NCBI GenBank assembly: GCA_003451585.1
Contig: DMEU01000003.1
Span: 1 to 24,861 of the forward strand
Origin: Candidatus Omnitrophota bacterium
GTDB lineage: Bacteria; Omnitrophota; Gorgyraeia; Velamenicoccales; Velamenicoccaceae
Length of the DNA: 24,861 bases
Direction of reading: 5' to 3'
Numbering within the stretch: position 1 is the first letter of the stretch; every line of letters begins with the position of its first letter. Below are positions 1 to 7,107 of this stretch, in pieces. The notes beneath the pieces were generated by a model. That model was not told the origin of the DNA, did not search any database, and saw only the letters and a program-made list of their open reading frames with translations. Made by a program: the position numbers and the translations under genes.

Positions 1-54
1 GGACGGGGCGGGAAGGCTATAGGATAACTATTACCGGCGGCCCGGTGAAGGCTA
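1..54 (+). repeat. Left copy of an inverted dispersed element, cut by the window edge
   Basis: This matches the reverse complement of 24702-24753. Both copies begin with GGACGGGGCGGGAAGGCTA, continue with a variable block of 7-8 nt, and then have CTATTACCGGCGGCCC followed by GTGAAGGCTA (one extra G in this copy). Identity with the right copy starts at base 1, so the element probably extends beyond the window. GAAGGCTA recurs at 47 and 57. Positions 55-138 hold nothing else I can recognise, and I see no clear terminator for the gene ending at 139. The frame open in the right copy is closed here, so this is more likely RNA or DNA structure than coding sequence. Confidence 0.75.
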
Positions 55-138
55 AGGAAGGCTATTGAGCTTATATGCGGAAAAAATGCCGGAAGCGGCT
101 TTGTAGGCTAGAATGTAAAGATGAACTTAACGGGGGAT

Positions 139-912
139 TTACTTTGACTTTTGATAATCGGCTAGGATTTTTTTGTGGTCGAAGGCGATGTGGACATTAC
201 GCCAGGTCGCGGGGGTAAAGATACCGGCGTCCTGCGCATCTGAAGCGGCCTTTGGAGCACCCTTTGCCCTGCAGGTAAATACGGTGGTTATCGTCTGAAA
301 ACGCGGGTCGCGCCCTGGAGCCGAATACGTGTGCATCTGCCTTAAGTCTTTTACACGAAGGCCCGTCTCTTCAAAAGCTTCGCGCGCCGCAGCCTCCTCC
401 AGGCTCTCCCCGTAGTCGACAAACCCTCCGGGTAAGGCCCAGCCGAACGGCGGATTACTGCGCTTGATAAGGACTATGCCGCCGTCCACTTCGATAATGG
501 TGTCTACGGTGACATACGGCCCCTGCGTCAAAACTTCCAGCAGATGAGCGAGATAGCCGCGGATCGTCCTGTCGAAAACATCGAACATCTTATCTCCGGA
601 AACAGCGACCCTTATTTGCCTCAAAGATGTTCCATCCTCCCTGATATGGCGGTAAAGCTCCTGCGCCACTATTTTTGCGGCAGCGACTGCGGGAAAAACG
701 ATAGCGGCTCTTTCCGAAATAAAAACGGTGAAGTCTTTTTTATGGCTTTTTTCGGCCTTTTTTAAAGCTGCGAGACAAGCGCTTCTGGCGCGTAACTCAT
801 TTGAATAAATATCGGCGTTTTCGACAAAAACCTTATCCAGAATGAGCGCTCCGCCAGCCTTTGGGCCCTTGGCGATCTCTATATGCGTATTTTTTATTTT
901 CATCATGCTCAT
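139..912 (-). CDS. Macro-domain-like / Nudix ADP-ribose pyrophosphatase fusion
   Basis: A 257-residue protein. The C-terminal half (about 130-255) is a Nudix hydrolase with a perfect Nudix box at 163-185 (G163, E169, R177-E178, E181-E182, G184). The GRDPR motif at 200-204 is typical of ADP-ribose pyrophosphatases, which cleave ADP-ribose to AMP and ribose 5-phosphate. Residues about 36-127 resemble the C-terminal half of a macro (ADP-ribose-binding) domain: FPA at 73-75, a following helix, a strand and a F..F..TI..YL..L ending. The N-terminal macro signatures (NAAN-type and glycine-rich loop) are missing, so this module looks truncated or degenerate. The start is ATG at 912, which overlaps the upstream stop (ATGA); ATGs at 906 and 903 are alternatives. 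The open frame runs further upstream but only inside the preceding gene. It is the last gene of the long minus-strand cluster. Confidence 0.85.
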   Translation of the reverse strand: MSMMKIKNTHIEIAKGPKAGGALILDKVFVENADIYSNELRARSACLAALKKAEKSHKKDFTVFISERAAIVFPAVAAAKIVAQELYRHIREDGTSLRQIRVAVSGDKMFDVFDRTIRGYLAHLLEVLTQGPYVTVDTIIEVDGGIVLIKRSNPPFGWALPGGFVDYGESLEEAAAREAFEETGLRVKDLRQMHTYSAPGRDPRFQTITTVFTCRAKGAPKAASDAQDAGIFTPATWRNVHIAFDHKKILADYQKSK

Positions 913-2357
913 ATTTTGTGTTTCTTCGCTATCTGCCGCGCCAGGGCCAATGCCTGCGGCACTGTTTTTACTTTGCCTTCGACCTGCGCTTCTTCGACCG
1001 CGTCCAAAATGACGGAAAAAATAGGCCCGGGTTCGATCCTGCATTTTTTTATAAGATCAGCCCCATTAATAAGCCGCACAAAAGGCTCTTCTTTTTTCAT
1101 TTCAAAGTATTTATCCAATAGGGAAAAAGACACCTTCTCGTGTTTTTTGCGGCTTTCAGGCGTAGCCAGGGGCCCTCGCGTGGCGCGCTGGTCCGCGATA
1201 GAGACCAAAAGGACGCTGGCGGCTTCGTCTTCCGTATCCCGAAAAAAACGGTGTATCGCCCGCTTTGTTAAAACCGCGTTATCAGCCAGATACCCAGGGC
1301 GCAAATGCCAGAAGATTATCGTGTCTAATGTAAACCTCTCCCTGGTGGAAAGCTTCAACCTCTCCGTTACGGAATCACATATGATGCGGCCTATACGCTC
1401 ATGCCCGTGGAACATCGTCTTTCCGGCCTTTACTTCAAACGCCTTTGGTTTGCCTATATCGTGCAATAACGCAGCAAGTTTTATCAACTGCCTGCGCTTC
1501 CTCTCGCCTGCCATTACCTCGTCTAAGTAATTGTTTATATCCGGGTGCCTTTCGGTATGGGCCATCAACTCTTCCAGTTTTTTAAGGGTTTCCATGGAGT
1601 GCCCCCAGACATCCAGATGATGGTAACCGCCCTGTTTGACATTGTGCATGACGGCCACCTGCGGGATGACCAACTCCAATATCTTATGTTTATCCAGGAG
1701 GCTTATGTAATGGAACGCGTTAGTAACCTCCAGGATCTTGAAAAGCTCGTCCCTTACCCTCTCGCCGGCCACACCCTTTAAAGCCTCTTTCTTTTTTTCT
1801 ATGAGGCGCATGGTGCGGCCTTCGATCTTGAAACCGAATATAGCGGCCAAACTGAACGCACGGAGGATCCTTAAGGGGTCTTCGTCAAAAGAAGTATCGC
1901 TTAAGGCGCGTATGGCCTTTTTCTCTATATCACGCTTGGCGCCGTAAAGATCCAGGACCTTCGAGCCTTCCATGGGCAGAGGGGCCGCCAGCGTATTAAT
2001 GGTAAAATCCCTTTTTGAAAGATCGCCTTTTAAGTCTTTGTCCCTGAAATCGACAAAATCAAAAGTGATGATTTTCTGAGACCCTTTGTCCTTATAGACT
2101 ACGCGGCTGCAGCCGTGCTCTTTGTCCAATACGACAAAACCAGCCTTCAACTTTCGGCTCACGCGCCGGCCGAAATCTATGGCACCATGGCACAAAGAAA
2201 AATCTAGGTCCGGATTCTGCTTGTCGCGACCAAGGAACGAATCCCTTAGAAAACCGCCAACGAGGTAAACCTTTTTATCTTCTTTTTTAGCTAAAGAAAC
2301 GATCGTCTGGAATGGCTTTGAGCGAAGGACAGGATGGCTTGATCTGCTTATTTTCAT
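909..2357 (-). CDS. CCA-adding/poly(A) polymerase family nucleotidyltransferase with HD domain
   Basis: A 482-residue class II polymerase-beta-fold nucleotidyltransferase. The N-terminal head has GG at 34-35 and RD at 38-39, followed by the catalytic DLD (50-52), then RDFTINTLA (116-124) and the DEDPLRILRA neck motif (158-167) that binds RNA and nucleotide. From about 240 there is an HD phosphohydrolase domain (H253, HD 299-300, followed by IGKPK). This layout is typical of bacterial tRNA nucleotidyltransferases, which add or repair the 3' CCA of tRNA. Poly(A) polymerases and A-adding or C-adding half-enzymes share it, so exact specificity cannot be read from sequence alone. The gene starts 30 bp after the nuclease-family gene and overlaps the Nudix gene by 4 bp, which suggests translational coupling. 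Confidence 0.9.
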   Translation of the reverse strand: MKISRSSHPVLRSKPFQTIVSLAKKEDKKVYLVGGFLRDSFLGRDKQNPDLDFSLCHGAIDFGRRVSRKLKAGFVVLDKEHGCSRVVYKDKGSQKIITFDFVDFRDKDLKGDLSKRDFTINTLAAPLPMEGSKVLDLYGAKRDIEKKAIRALSDTSFDEDPLRILRAFSLAAIFGFKIEGRTMRLIEKKKEALKGVAGERVRDELFKILEVTNAFHYISLLDKHKILELVIPQVAVMHNVKQGGYHHLDVWGHSMETLKKLEELMAHTERHPDINNYLDEVMAGERKRRQLIKLAALLHDIGKPKAFEVKAGKTMFHGHERIGRIICDSVTERLKLSTRERFTLDTIIFWHLRPGYLADNAVLTKRAIHRFFRDTEDEAASVLLVSIADQRATRGPLATPESRKKHEKVSFSLLDKYFEMKKEEPFVRLINGADLIKKCRIEPGPIFSVILDAVEEAQVEGKVKTVPQALALARQIAKKHKI

Positions 2358-2387
2358 GGTCTATTGGCCCATAGGGTAAAAGGCCGG

Positions 2388-2801
2388 TCACTCTCCCTGA
2401 TGCAAGAGCTCGGCGCGCTTTATGACCTCTTCTTCGACAAAGATCGGCGCCTTGGCGCGCACCGCAAGCGCTACGCTGTCGGATGGGCGCGCATCTACGA
2501 CCCTTTCTTTATTATCGCCTTTTGCCTGCAGGAAGATCTTGGCGTGAAAGGTAGAGTCCTGGAGCCTGTCTATCACGATCTTCTTCACCTCGGCGCCCAA
2601 AGAATCTATTACATCCTGCAGAAGGTCGTGCGTTAAAGGGCGCGGCGGTACGATGCCGCTTATCTTCATCTTGATGGCGTTTGCCTCCAAAAATCCTATT
2701 ATTATAGGTAATAACCTGGCGCCATCTTTTTCTTTTAAAACGATGACCTGGTCCTGCCTCTTCTCGTCGATGATTATCTTGTTCAATTCCATCTCTACCA
2801 T
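2388..2801 (-). CDS. Bifunctional nuclease (BFN/DUF151) family protein
   Basis: A 137-residue, single-domain protein covering a full BFN/DUF151 domain. Features are an early LLPIIIG followed by EAN (about 30-41), then RPLTHDLL (54-61) and the VDARPSDSVALAVR segment (about 102-115), which is the family signature. Plant and mycobacterial relatives have been reported to cleave RNA and DNA, but for most bacterial members the role is unproven. An AGGAG sits 11 nt before the ATG at 2801. It lies 21 bp after nrdR and 30 bp before the tRNA nucleotidyltransferase gene, so it is probably co-transcribed. The family call is firm; the activity is inference. Confidence 0.9.
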   Translation of the reverse strand: MVEMELNKIIIDEKRQDQVIVLKEKDGARLLPIIIGFLEANAIKMKISGIVPPRPLTHDLLQDVIDSLGAEVKKIVIDRLQDSTFHAKIFLQAKGDNKERVVDARPSDSVALAVRAKAPIFVEEEVIKRAELLHQGE

Positions 2802-2822
2802 GATCTGTCAAACTCCTTTTTT

Positions 2823-3284
2823 TCAGAGGTCAGTCTTCTTCAGCAGGCCTTTTAATTCAGACATGAACTGATTTACATCCTTGAACTGGCGATAGACAGA
2901 CGCAAAGCGCACGTAGGCTACTTCATCCAATGCGGCCAGTTTATCCATTATGAGCTCTCCGATGTTCTCGCTTGAGACCTCCCGGTCGTGCCTCTTATAG
3001 ATCTCGCGCTCGATGTTCGAGACCAGCTCTTCTATGCTCTCCGAGGAAATAGGCCGCTTTTCGCACGCCTTCTGGATGCCGCCTAATATCTTTTTCCTGT
3101 CAAAAGGCTGCCTGCGGCCGTCCTTTTTAACGACCAAGAGCGACATCTCTTCGACCACTTCATAGGTCGTGAACCTCCTGCCGCACTTTAAGCATTCCCT
3201 ACGGCGCCGGACCGCGCTGCCTTCGGAAGAAGCGCGCGAATCTATCACTTTATCGTCCGCATGGCCGCAGAAAGGACATTTCAT
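2823..3284 (-). CDS. nrdR: Transcriptional repressor NrdR
   Basis: A 153-residue protein, the usual length for the family. The N-terminal zinc ribbon has C3, C6, C31 and C34, with the basic RRRRECLKCGRRFTTYE stretch. An ATP-cone domain follows (about 49-139, starting VVKKDGRRQPFDRKKI). NrdR senses ATP/dATP and represses ribonucleotide reductase genes by binding paired NrdR boxes. I saw no obvious NrdR box in this window, and no nrdA/nrdB/nrdD/nrdJ genes, so its targets are elsewhere. It fits the cluster's deoxynucleotide theme (dCMP deaminase next door, thyX further up). The start is ATG at 3284 with a GGAG about 12 nt upstream, just after an A+T-rich heptad hairpin. Confidence 0.97.
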   Translation of the reverse strand: MKCPFCGHADDKVIDSRASSEGSAVRRRRECLKCGRRFTTYEVVEEMSLLVVKKDGRRQPFDRKKILGGIQKACEKRPISSESIEELVSNIEREIYKRHDREVSSENIGELIMDKLAALDEVAYVRFASVYRQFKDVNQFMSELKGLLKKTDL

Positions 3285-3300
3285 AGTCGCTATCGCTCCA

Positions 3301-3377
3301 ATTAAAAATTAAAAATGAAGAATTAAAAATTTGCTCTTGTTCCCTTTCATTCTTAATTCTTAATTCTTAATTCTTAA
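3301..3377 (-). repeat. Opposed heptad tandem repeats forming an intercistronic inverted repeat
   Basis: Positions 3301-3328 read ATTAAAA, ATTAAAA, ATGAAGA, ATTAAAA (period 7). Positions 3350-3377 are four perfect TTCTTAA copies. The two arrays are approximately inverted, so RNA from the minus strand could fold a long A-U hairpin between the dCMP deaminase and nrdR. The right array encodes the last five residues (LRIKN) and the TAA stop of the deaminase. There is no G+C-rich stem, so it is a poor candidate for a normal intrinsic terminator. Confidence 0.75.
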
Positions 3378-3836
3378 TTTTCTAACCTTTATTTTCGCTT
3401 CCTTGAGGAATTCGAGGGCCATCTTATCGGGATAATGGTCGCTCATCACCACTTCCTTGATGCCGGCATTTATGATCATTTTTGCGCATATGATGCACGG
3501 CTGATTAGTGACATATATAACACTGCCTTTCAAGGAGACGCCGTGCAGCGATGCCTGCAAAAGCACGTTCTGCTCTGCGTGGAGGCCGCGACAGAGCTCG
3601 TGACGCTCTCCTGACGGCACACTTAATCTTTCACGAAGGCATCCGGCCTCGGAACAGTGCTTTATCCCTGAAGGCGTGCCGTTATAGCCCGTTGCAAGTA
3701 TCCTGCGGTCCTTGACGACCAGCGCCCCTACCTTGCGCCTCAGGCACGTCGAACGCTTAGAGACGAGCCTTGCTATCTCCAAAAAATACTCATCCCATCC
3801 AGGCCTGTAATCTGTCTCATTTTTTGTTTTCTTCAT
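3360..3836 (-). CDS. dCMP deaminase / ComE operon protein 2-like cytidine-deoxycytidylate deaminase
   Basis: A 158-residue zinc deaminase. HAE at 86-88 supplies the zinc ligand and catalytic glutamate, and PCIIC (113-117) supplies the other two zinc cysteines. The GYNGTPSGIKHC segment (50-61) and extra cysteines (61, 66, 82) are typical of dCMP deaminases, some of which carry a second zinc. The expected reaction is dCMP to dUMP, the substrate of ThyX encoded at 19404-20138. It begins 2 bp after the glyA stop. The last residues and the stop codon are made by a heptad tandem repeat, so the C-terminus may be a recent product of repeat growth. I am sure of the family and fairly sure of the substrate. 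Confidence 0.93.
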   Translation of the reverse strand: MKKTKNETDYRPGWDEYFLEIARLVSKRSTCLRRKVGALVVKDRRILATGYNGTPSGIKHCSEAGCLRERLSVPSGERHELCRGLHAEQNVLLQASLHGVSLKGSVIYVTNQPCIICAKMIINAGIKEVVMSDHYPDKMALEFLKEAKIKVRKLRIKN

Positions 3837-3838
3837 AT

Positions 3839-5110
3839 CTATACCTTGAACTCCTTTAACAACGGCTTGTAAAGAGGGAACTTTTTCACAAGCTTAGCTA
3901 CTTTTTTCCTGGCCTCTTCTATCACAGATGGCTCGCCCTTATTGATAAGGACCTCTGCGATTATCGCGGCTATCTGCCGCATCTCTATAACACCCATGCC
4001 GCGTGTTGTAGCCGCCGGGGTCCCAAGCCTTATGCCGCTCGTCAAAAACGGGCTCTTCTTGTCAAAAGGTATCAGATTTTTGTTGACCGTGATGCGCGCC
4101 TGGTCAAGGTATGCTGCGGCTTCTTTGCCTGTCAGGTCCTTATCGGTCAAGTCCACGAGCAACAGGTGCGTATCAGTGCCCCCGGCTACTATACGAAAAC
4201 CCTTCTTTGACAGCTCTTGTGCCAAAGACTTCGCATTAATGACTATCTTCTTCTGATAATTCTTGAATTCGGGCATAAGCGCCTCTTTAAACGCCACGGC
4301 TTTGGCCGCGATAACATGCATTAAAGGCCCGCCCTGTATGCCTGGGAAAACAACGCTGTCTATTTTTTTTGCAAACTCTTTCCTGCATAAGACCATACCG
4401 CCCCTTGGGCCGCGCAGGGTCTTGTGCGTTGTAGTTGTAACAAATTCGGCATAAGGCACAGGCGACGGATGTATGCCGGCAGCTACCAGGCCCGCGATAT
4501 GGGCCATATCCACAAAAAGATAAGCCCCGACCGAATCAGCTATCTCCCTGAACTTTTTAAAGTCCAGCTGCCTTGGATACGCCGATGCCCCGGCCAGGAT
4601 CATCTTAGGCTTGTGCCTGTTGGCCAGATCGGCTATCTCATCATAATCTATCATCTCCGTCTTAGGGCTGACGCCGTAAGAGACGATCTTATAAAACATC
4701 CCCGAAAAATTATGCGCAAGGCCGTGAGAAAGGTGCCCGCCGCATGCCAGGTCTAAGGCAAGGACGGTATCCCCAAGATTGAGCGCGGCAAAATAAACAG
4801 CCATATTAGCCTGTGTCCCTGAATGCGGCTGGACATTTGCGTGGTCTGCGCCAAAAAGCTCCTTTGCGCGTTCACGCGCAAGACGCTCGGCCTCATCAAC
4901 ATACTCGCACCCGCCATACCATCGCGCTTTAGGATACCCCTCGGCGTATTTATTGGTCATGACCGAGCCCTGCGCCTCCAGGACCGCTAAAGAAGTAAAA
5001 TTTTCGCTTGCGATCAGCTCGATATTGTTATTCTGACGCCAAAGTTCCCTCTTTATGGATTCGTATACCTCCGGGTCCGCCTTTTTTAGATGGCCTTGCG
5101 TTGTGCGCAT
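3839..5110 (-). CDS. glyA: Serine hydroxymethyltransferase
   Basis: A 423-residue, full-length SHMT. It converts serine and THF to glycine and 5,10-methylene-THF using PLP. Visible signatures are the IELIASENF block (30-38), HSGTQAN near 96-102, the DMAHIAGL motif (201-208) and the PLP-binding lysine K230 in TTTTHKTLRGPRGG. It starts inside the end of rpiB (25-bp overlap), with AAAGGA upstream of the ATG at 5110. The neighbouring order sua5, phosphatase, rpiB, glyA matches the Bacillus ywlC-ywlE-ywlF-glyA neighbourhood. Its methylene-THF feeds ThyX, purine formylation (after oxidation) and the glycine cleavage balance, all represented in this window. Confidence 0.98.
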   Translation of the reverse strand: MRTTQGHLKKADPEVYESIKRELWRQNNNIELIASENFTSLAVLEAQGSVMTNKYAEGYPKARWYGGCEYVDEAERLARERAKELFGADHANVQPHSGTQANMAVYFAALNLGDTVLALDLACGGHLSHGLAHNFSGMFYKIVSYGVSPKTEMIDYDEIADLANRHKPKMILAGASAYPRQLDFKKFREIADSVGAYLFVDMAHIAGLVAAGIHPSPVPYAEFVTTTTHKTLRGPRGGMVLCRKEFAKKIDSVVFPGIQGGPLMHVIAAKAVAFKEALMPEFKNYQKKIVINAKSLAQELSKKGFRIVAGGTDTHLLLVDLTDKDLTGKEAAAYLDQARITVNKNLIPFDKKSPFLTSGIRLGTPAATTRGMGVIEMRQIAAIIAEVLINKGEPSVIEEARKKVAKLVKKFPLYKPLLKEFKV

Positions 5111-5556
5111 AGATTCTCGATCCTTTCTATTTTTTTTATCCTTCTCAAATGCCTGCCGCCCTCAAAAGGCGTGGCAAGCCAAACCTCTATCATTTTTTTC
5201 GCCCGCGCAGGACCAACGAACAAAGAGCCCAAAACCAGGATGTTGGCATCGTTGTGCATACGTGAAAGACGCGCAGCTTTGATATTATAACAAAGGGCTG
5301 CCCTGATATTTTTTAGTTTATTGGCCACGATACAATTACCGATGCCGCTTTTACAAATAAGTATGCCCCGCGCTGCCTTATGCCGCGAGACAGCCGATGC
5401 CACCTTATATGCCGTATCCGGATAATCCATGGATCCTTCGGAAAAAGCGCCCAGGTCCAGCACATCCATACCGGCCTTTTTTAAAAACGGCAGGAGCTTC
5501 TCTTTTAAAGAAAACCCTCCGTGGTCACAACCTATGACGATCTTTTCCGACTTCAT
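5086..5556 (-). CDS. rpiB: Ribose-5-phosphate isomerase B (RpiB/LacAB family)
   Basis: A 156-residue protein of the RpiB/LacAB family, interconverting ribose 5-phosphate and ribulose 5-phosphate and so supplying the PRPP precursor for the purine genes in the same cluster. GCDHGG (9-14) and H101 in SRMHNDAN match the phosphate-binding and ring-opening region. C68 is in the position of the catalytic cysteine. The usual CGTGIG loop reads CKSGIG here (G to K, T to S), a conservative but uncommon variation. It begins 3 nt after the Sua5-phosphatase stop and its end overlaps glyA by 25 bp. A galactose-6-phosphate isomerase role is less likely in this context. Confidence 0.93.
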   Translation of the reverse strand: MKSEKIVIGCDHGGFSLKEKLLPFLKKAGMDVLDLGAFSEGSMDYPDTAYKVASAVSRHKAARGILICKSGIGNCIVANKLKNIRAALCYNIKAARLSRMHNDANILVLGSLFVGPARAKKMIEVWLATPFEGGRHLRRIKKIERIENLCAQRKAI

Positions 5557-5558
5557 GC

Positions 5559-6614
5559 TCAGATCTCCAATCTACGTATCGCTTCTTTTATCTTTTCAAA
5601 ACTCATCCTGTAGAACTCTTCGGACTTTCCTATAGGGTCCGGCACCTCGATATCATGCTGCCCTAATCCGGCGAGCTCTCCTAAAACATGCACACGGTCT
5701 TTACAGCGAGGACACTGCCTTAAAACATCCTCCTTATGCCTATTCTCCATGACCAGGATAATATCCGCCTGTTTCAATACGTCGGCCGATGCCCTCTGCG
5801 CCCTATGGCCGGCAGCATCAAGGCCGGTCTCCTGCACAAGCTTCAAAGTCTCCCGCGTAGGGCTCATGCCGAAAAAAGCGAATGTCCCGGCAGAAGAAAC
5901 ATCCACATCGTCGCGGCCGGCATCCATCAATTTTTTCCTTAGGAGATACTCCGCCATTACTGACCTGCATGAATTACCGGTACAGACGAACAAGACTTCT
6001 TTGCGGGACGCTACCTTCAATATCTCTTCTTTCTTTAATACGCCGTCCCTTAATACCGTAAAAGGCAGGCGCCTGGCATCAAGCACGGTTGATTCAGTAC
6101 CCAGCTCTGTAGGCCCTCCGTCTAATACCAACTCGATGAGCCCGTTCAATTCACTAAAGGCATCCTCTGCTGTGCGCGGCGCGGGATGGCCGGCAAGGTT
6201 AGCGGAGGGCGCGATAACCGGAAAATCGCAGCGATTCAGGAGCCTGAACGCTATATTATTTTTCGGCATGCGCAGGCCTACGCTCTTTCCATGCGGCGCA
6301 GGCAAAACCACTGTCAGCGGCCCTGGCCAAAACCTCTCCAGCACCTTATAGGCGCGAGGCAATACATCCACAGCATACTTTTCAATATCCCTCTTATCCC
6401 CTATGTGGATGGAGAATTCTTTGTCCTGCGGCCTGTCTTTTATTTTTTTCAGCCTCCCGAGGGCCTGTTTATTTAAAAGATTGGCCGCTATGCCGTAAAC
6501 CGTCTCCGTTGGAAAGACGACAAGCCCGCCCCTCTCCAGAAGCTCTGCCGCTTCATTTATGGCGCGCTGGTCTATGGCGCCGGGATAAAGTTTTGCAATG
6601 CGGGTGGCAAACAA
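5559..6614 (-). CDS. Sua5/YrdC threonylcarbamoyl-AMP synthase fused to a low-molecular-weight protein phosphatase
   Basis: A 351-residue, two-domain protein. Residues about 13-195 are a YrdC/Sua5 domain (VVFPTETVYG at 32-41, the KIKDRPQDK region, APSANLAG at 135-142), which makes threonylcarbamoyl-AMP for tRNA t6A. Residues about 205-351 are a low-molecular-weight phosphatase: P-loop CTGNSCRS with nucleophile C211 and R217, and the general-acid Asp326 in VPDPIG. In Bacillus these are separate neighbours (ywlC, ywlE), and YwlE is a protein-arginine phosphatase whose P-loop reads CTGNTCRS. Here Ser replaces that Thr, so arginine or tyrosine specificity is open. The start is TTG at 6614, with AAGG 7 nt upstream, two bases after the purE stop. 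No in-frame ATG lies close by. Confidence 0.93.
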   Translation of the reverse strand: MFATRIAKLYPGAIDQRAINEAAELLERGGLVVFPTETVYGIAANLLNKQALGRLKKIKDRPQDKEFSIHIGDKRDIEKYAVDVLPRAYKVLERFWPGPLTVVLPAPHGKSVGLRMPKNNIAFRLLNRCDFPVIAPSANLAGHPAPRTAEDAFSELNGLIELVLDGGPTELGTESTVLDARRLPFTVLRDGVLKKEEILKVASRKEVLFVCTGNSCRSVMAEYLLRKKLMDAGRDDVDVSSAGTFAFFGMSPTRETLKLVQETGLDAAGHRAQRASADVLKQADIILVMENRHKEDVLRQCPRCKDRVHVLGELAGLGQHDIEVPDPIGKSEEFYRMSFEKIKEAIRRLEI

Positions 6615-6616
6615 AT

Positions 6617-7099
6617 CTATACCTTGGTCCTTCTTACAGAATTCGATTGCTTTTTCCTGAACGTTTTAAGCTTTTTGGCAACACCGCTGGAATCCGATGC
6701 CAACAGCGAGATGGCAAAAAGCGCCGCGTTTTTTGCGCCGCTTGCGCCTATGGCAAATGTCGCGACAGGGATACCTGCCGGCATCTGCACTGTGGACAAT
6801 AAAGAATCCAAACCTTTTAAACTTTTCGTCTCTATCGGTACGCCTAATACCGGAATAGTGGTATGCGATGCGATGACACCGGCAAGTGCCGCGGCACCGC
6901 CTGCGCCGGCGATAAAAGCCCGCACGCCCAATTGCTCCATAGCTATGACAAAGGCCTCCAGGTCCTTCGGCGTCCTGTGCGCGGATAGGACCTTAGCCAC
7001 GATAGGCACGTTAAAATCCTTTAAAATATCTATGGCGCCTTTCATGGTATCTAAGTCCGAGACGCTCCCCATAACGATCGCAACTTGCGGCTTTTGCAT
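6617..7099 (-). CDS. purE: 5-(carboxyamino)imidazole ribonucleotide mutase
   Basis: A 160-residue PurE. It carries GSVSDLDTM (11-19), SAHRTP (39-44), the AGAGGAAALAG loop (65-75) and QMPAGIPVATFAIG near 105-118, all part of the AIR/CAIR binding site. It converts N5-CAIR to CAIR (class I, with PurK) or carboxylates AIR directly (class II). No purK is present in this window, so the class is not settled by context. GGAGGG lies just before the ATG at 7099. It is packed between purD (8 bp) and the Sua5 fusion (2 bp). Confidence 0.96.
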   Translation of the reverse strand: MQKPQVAIVMGSVSDLDTMKGAIDILKDFNVPIVAKVLSAHRTPKDLEAFVIAMEQLGVRAFIAGAGGAAALAGVIASHTTIPVLGVPIETKSLKGLDSLLSTVQMPAGIPVATFAIGASGAKNAALFAISLLASDSSGVAKKLKTFRKKQSNSVRRTKV

Positions 7100-7107
7100 A
7101 GACCCTC

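Noticed and set aside
913..1044. N-terminal extension of the Nudix fusion upstream of ATG 912
   Set aside because: The extension lies inside the preceding gene and reads as Arg/Gly-rich out-of-frame sequence; the ATGA overlap gives a better start.
883..1530. 215-codon plus-strand open frame
   Set aside because: It lies wholly antisense to the tRNA nucleotidyltransferase gene and shows no recognisable domain.
3301..3377. CRISPR array
   Set aside because: Units are 7 nt with no unique spacers, so these are simple tandem repeats.
5749..6351. 200-codon plus-strand open frame
   Set aside because: It is antisense to the Sua5-phosphatase gene, with low-complexity composition and no domain signature.
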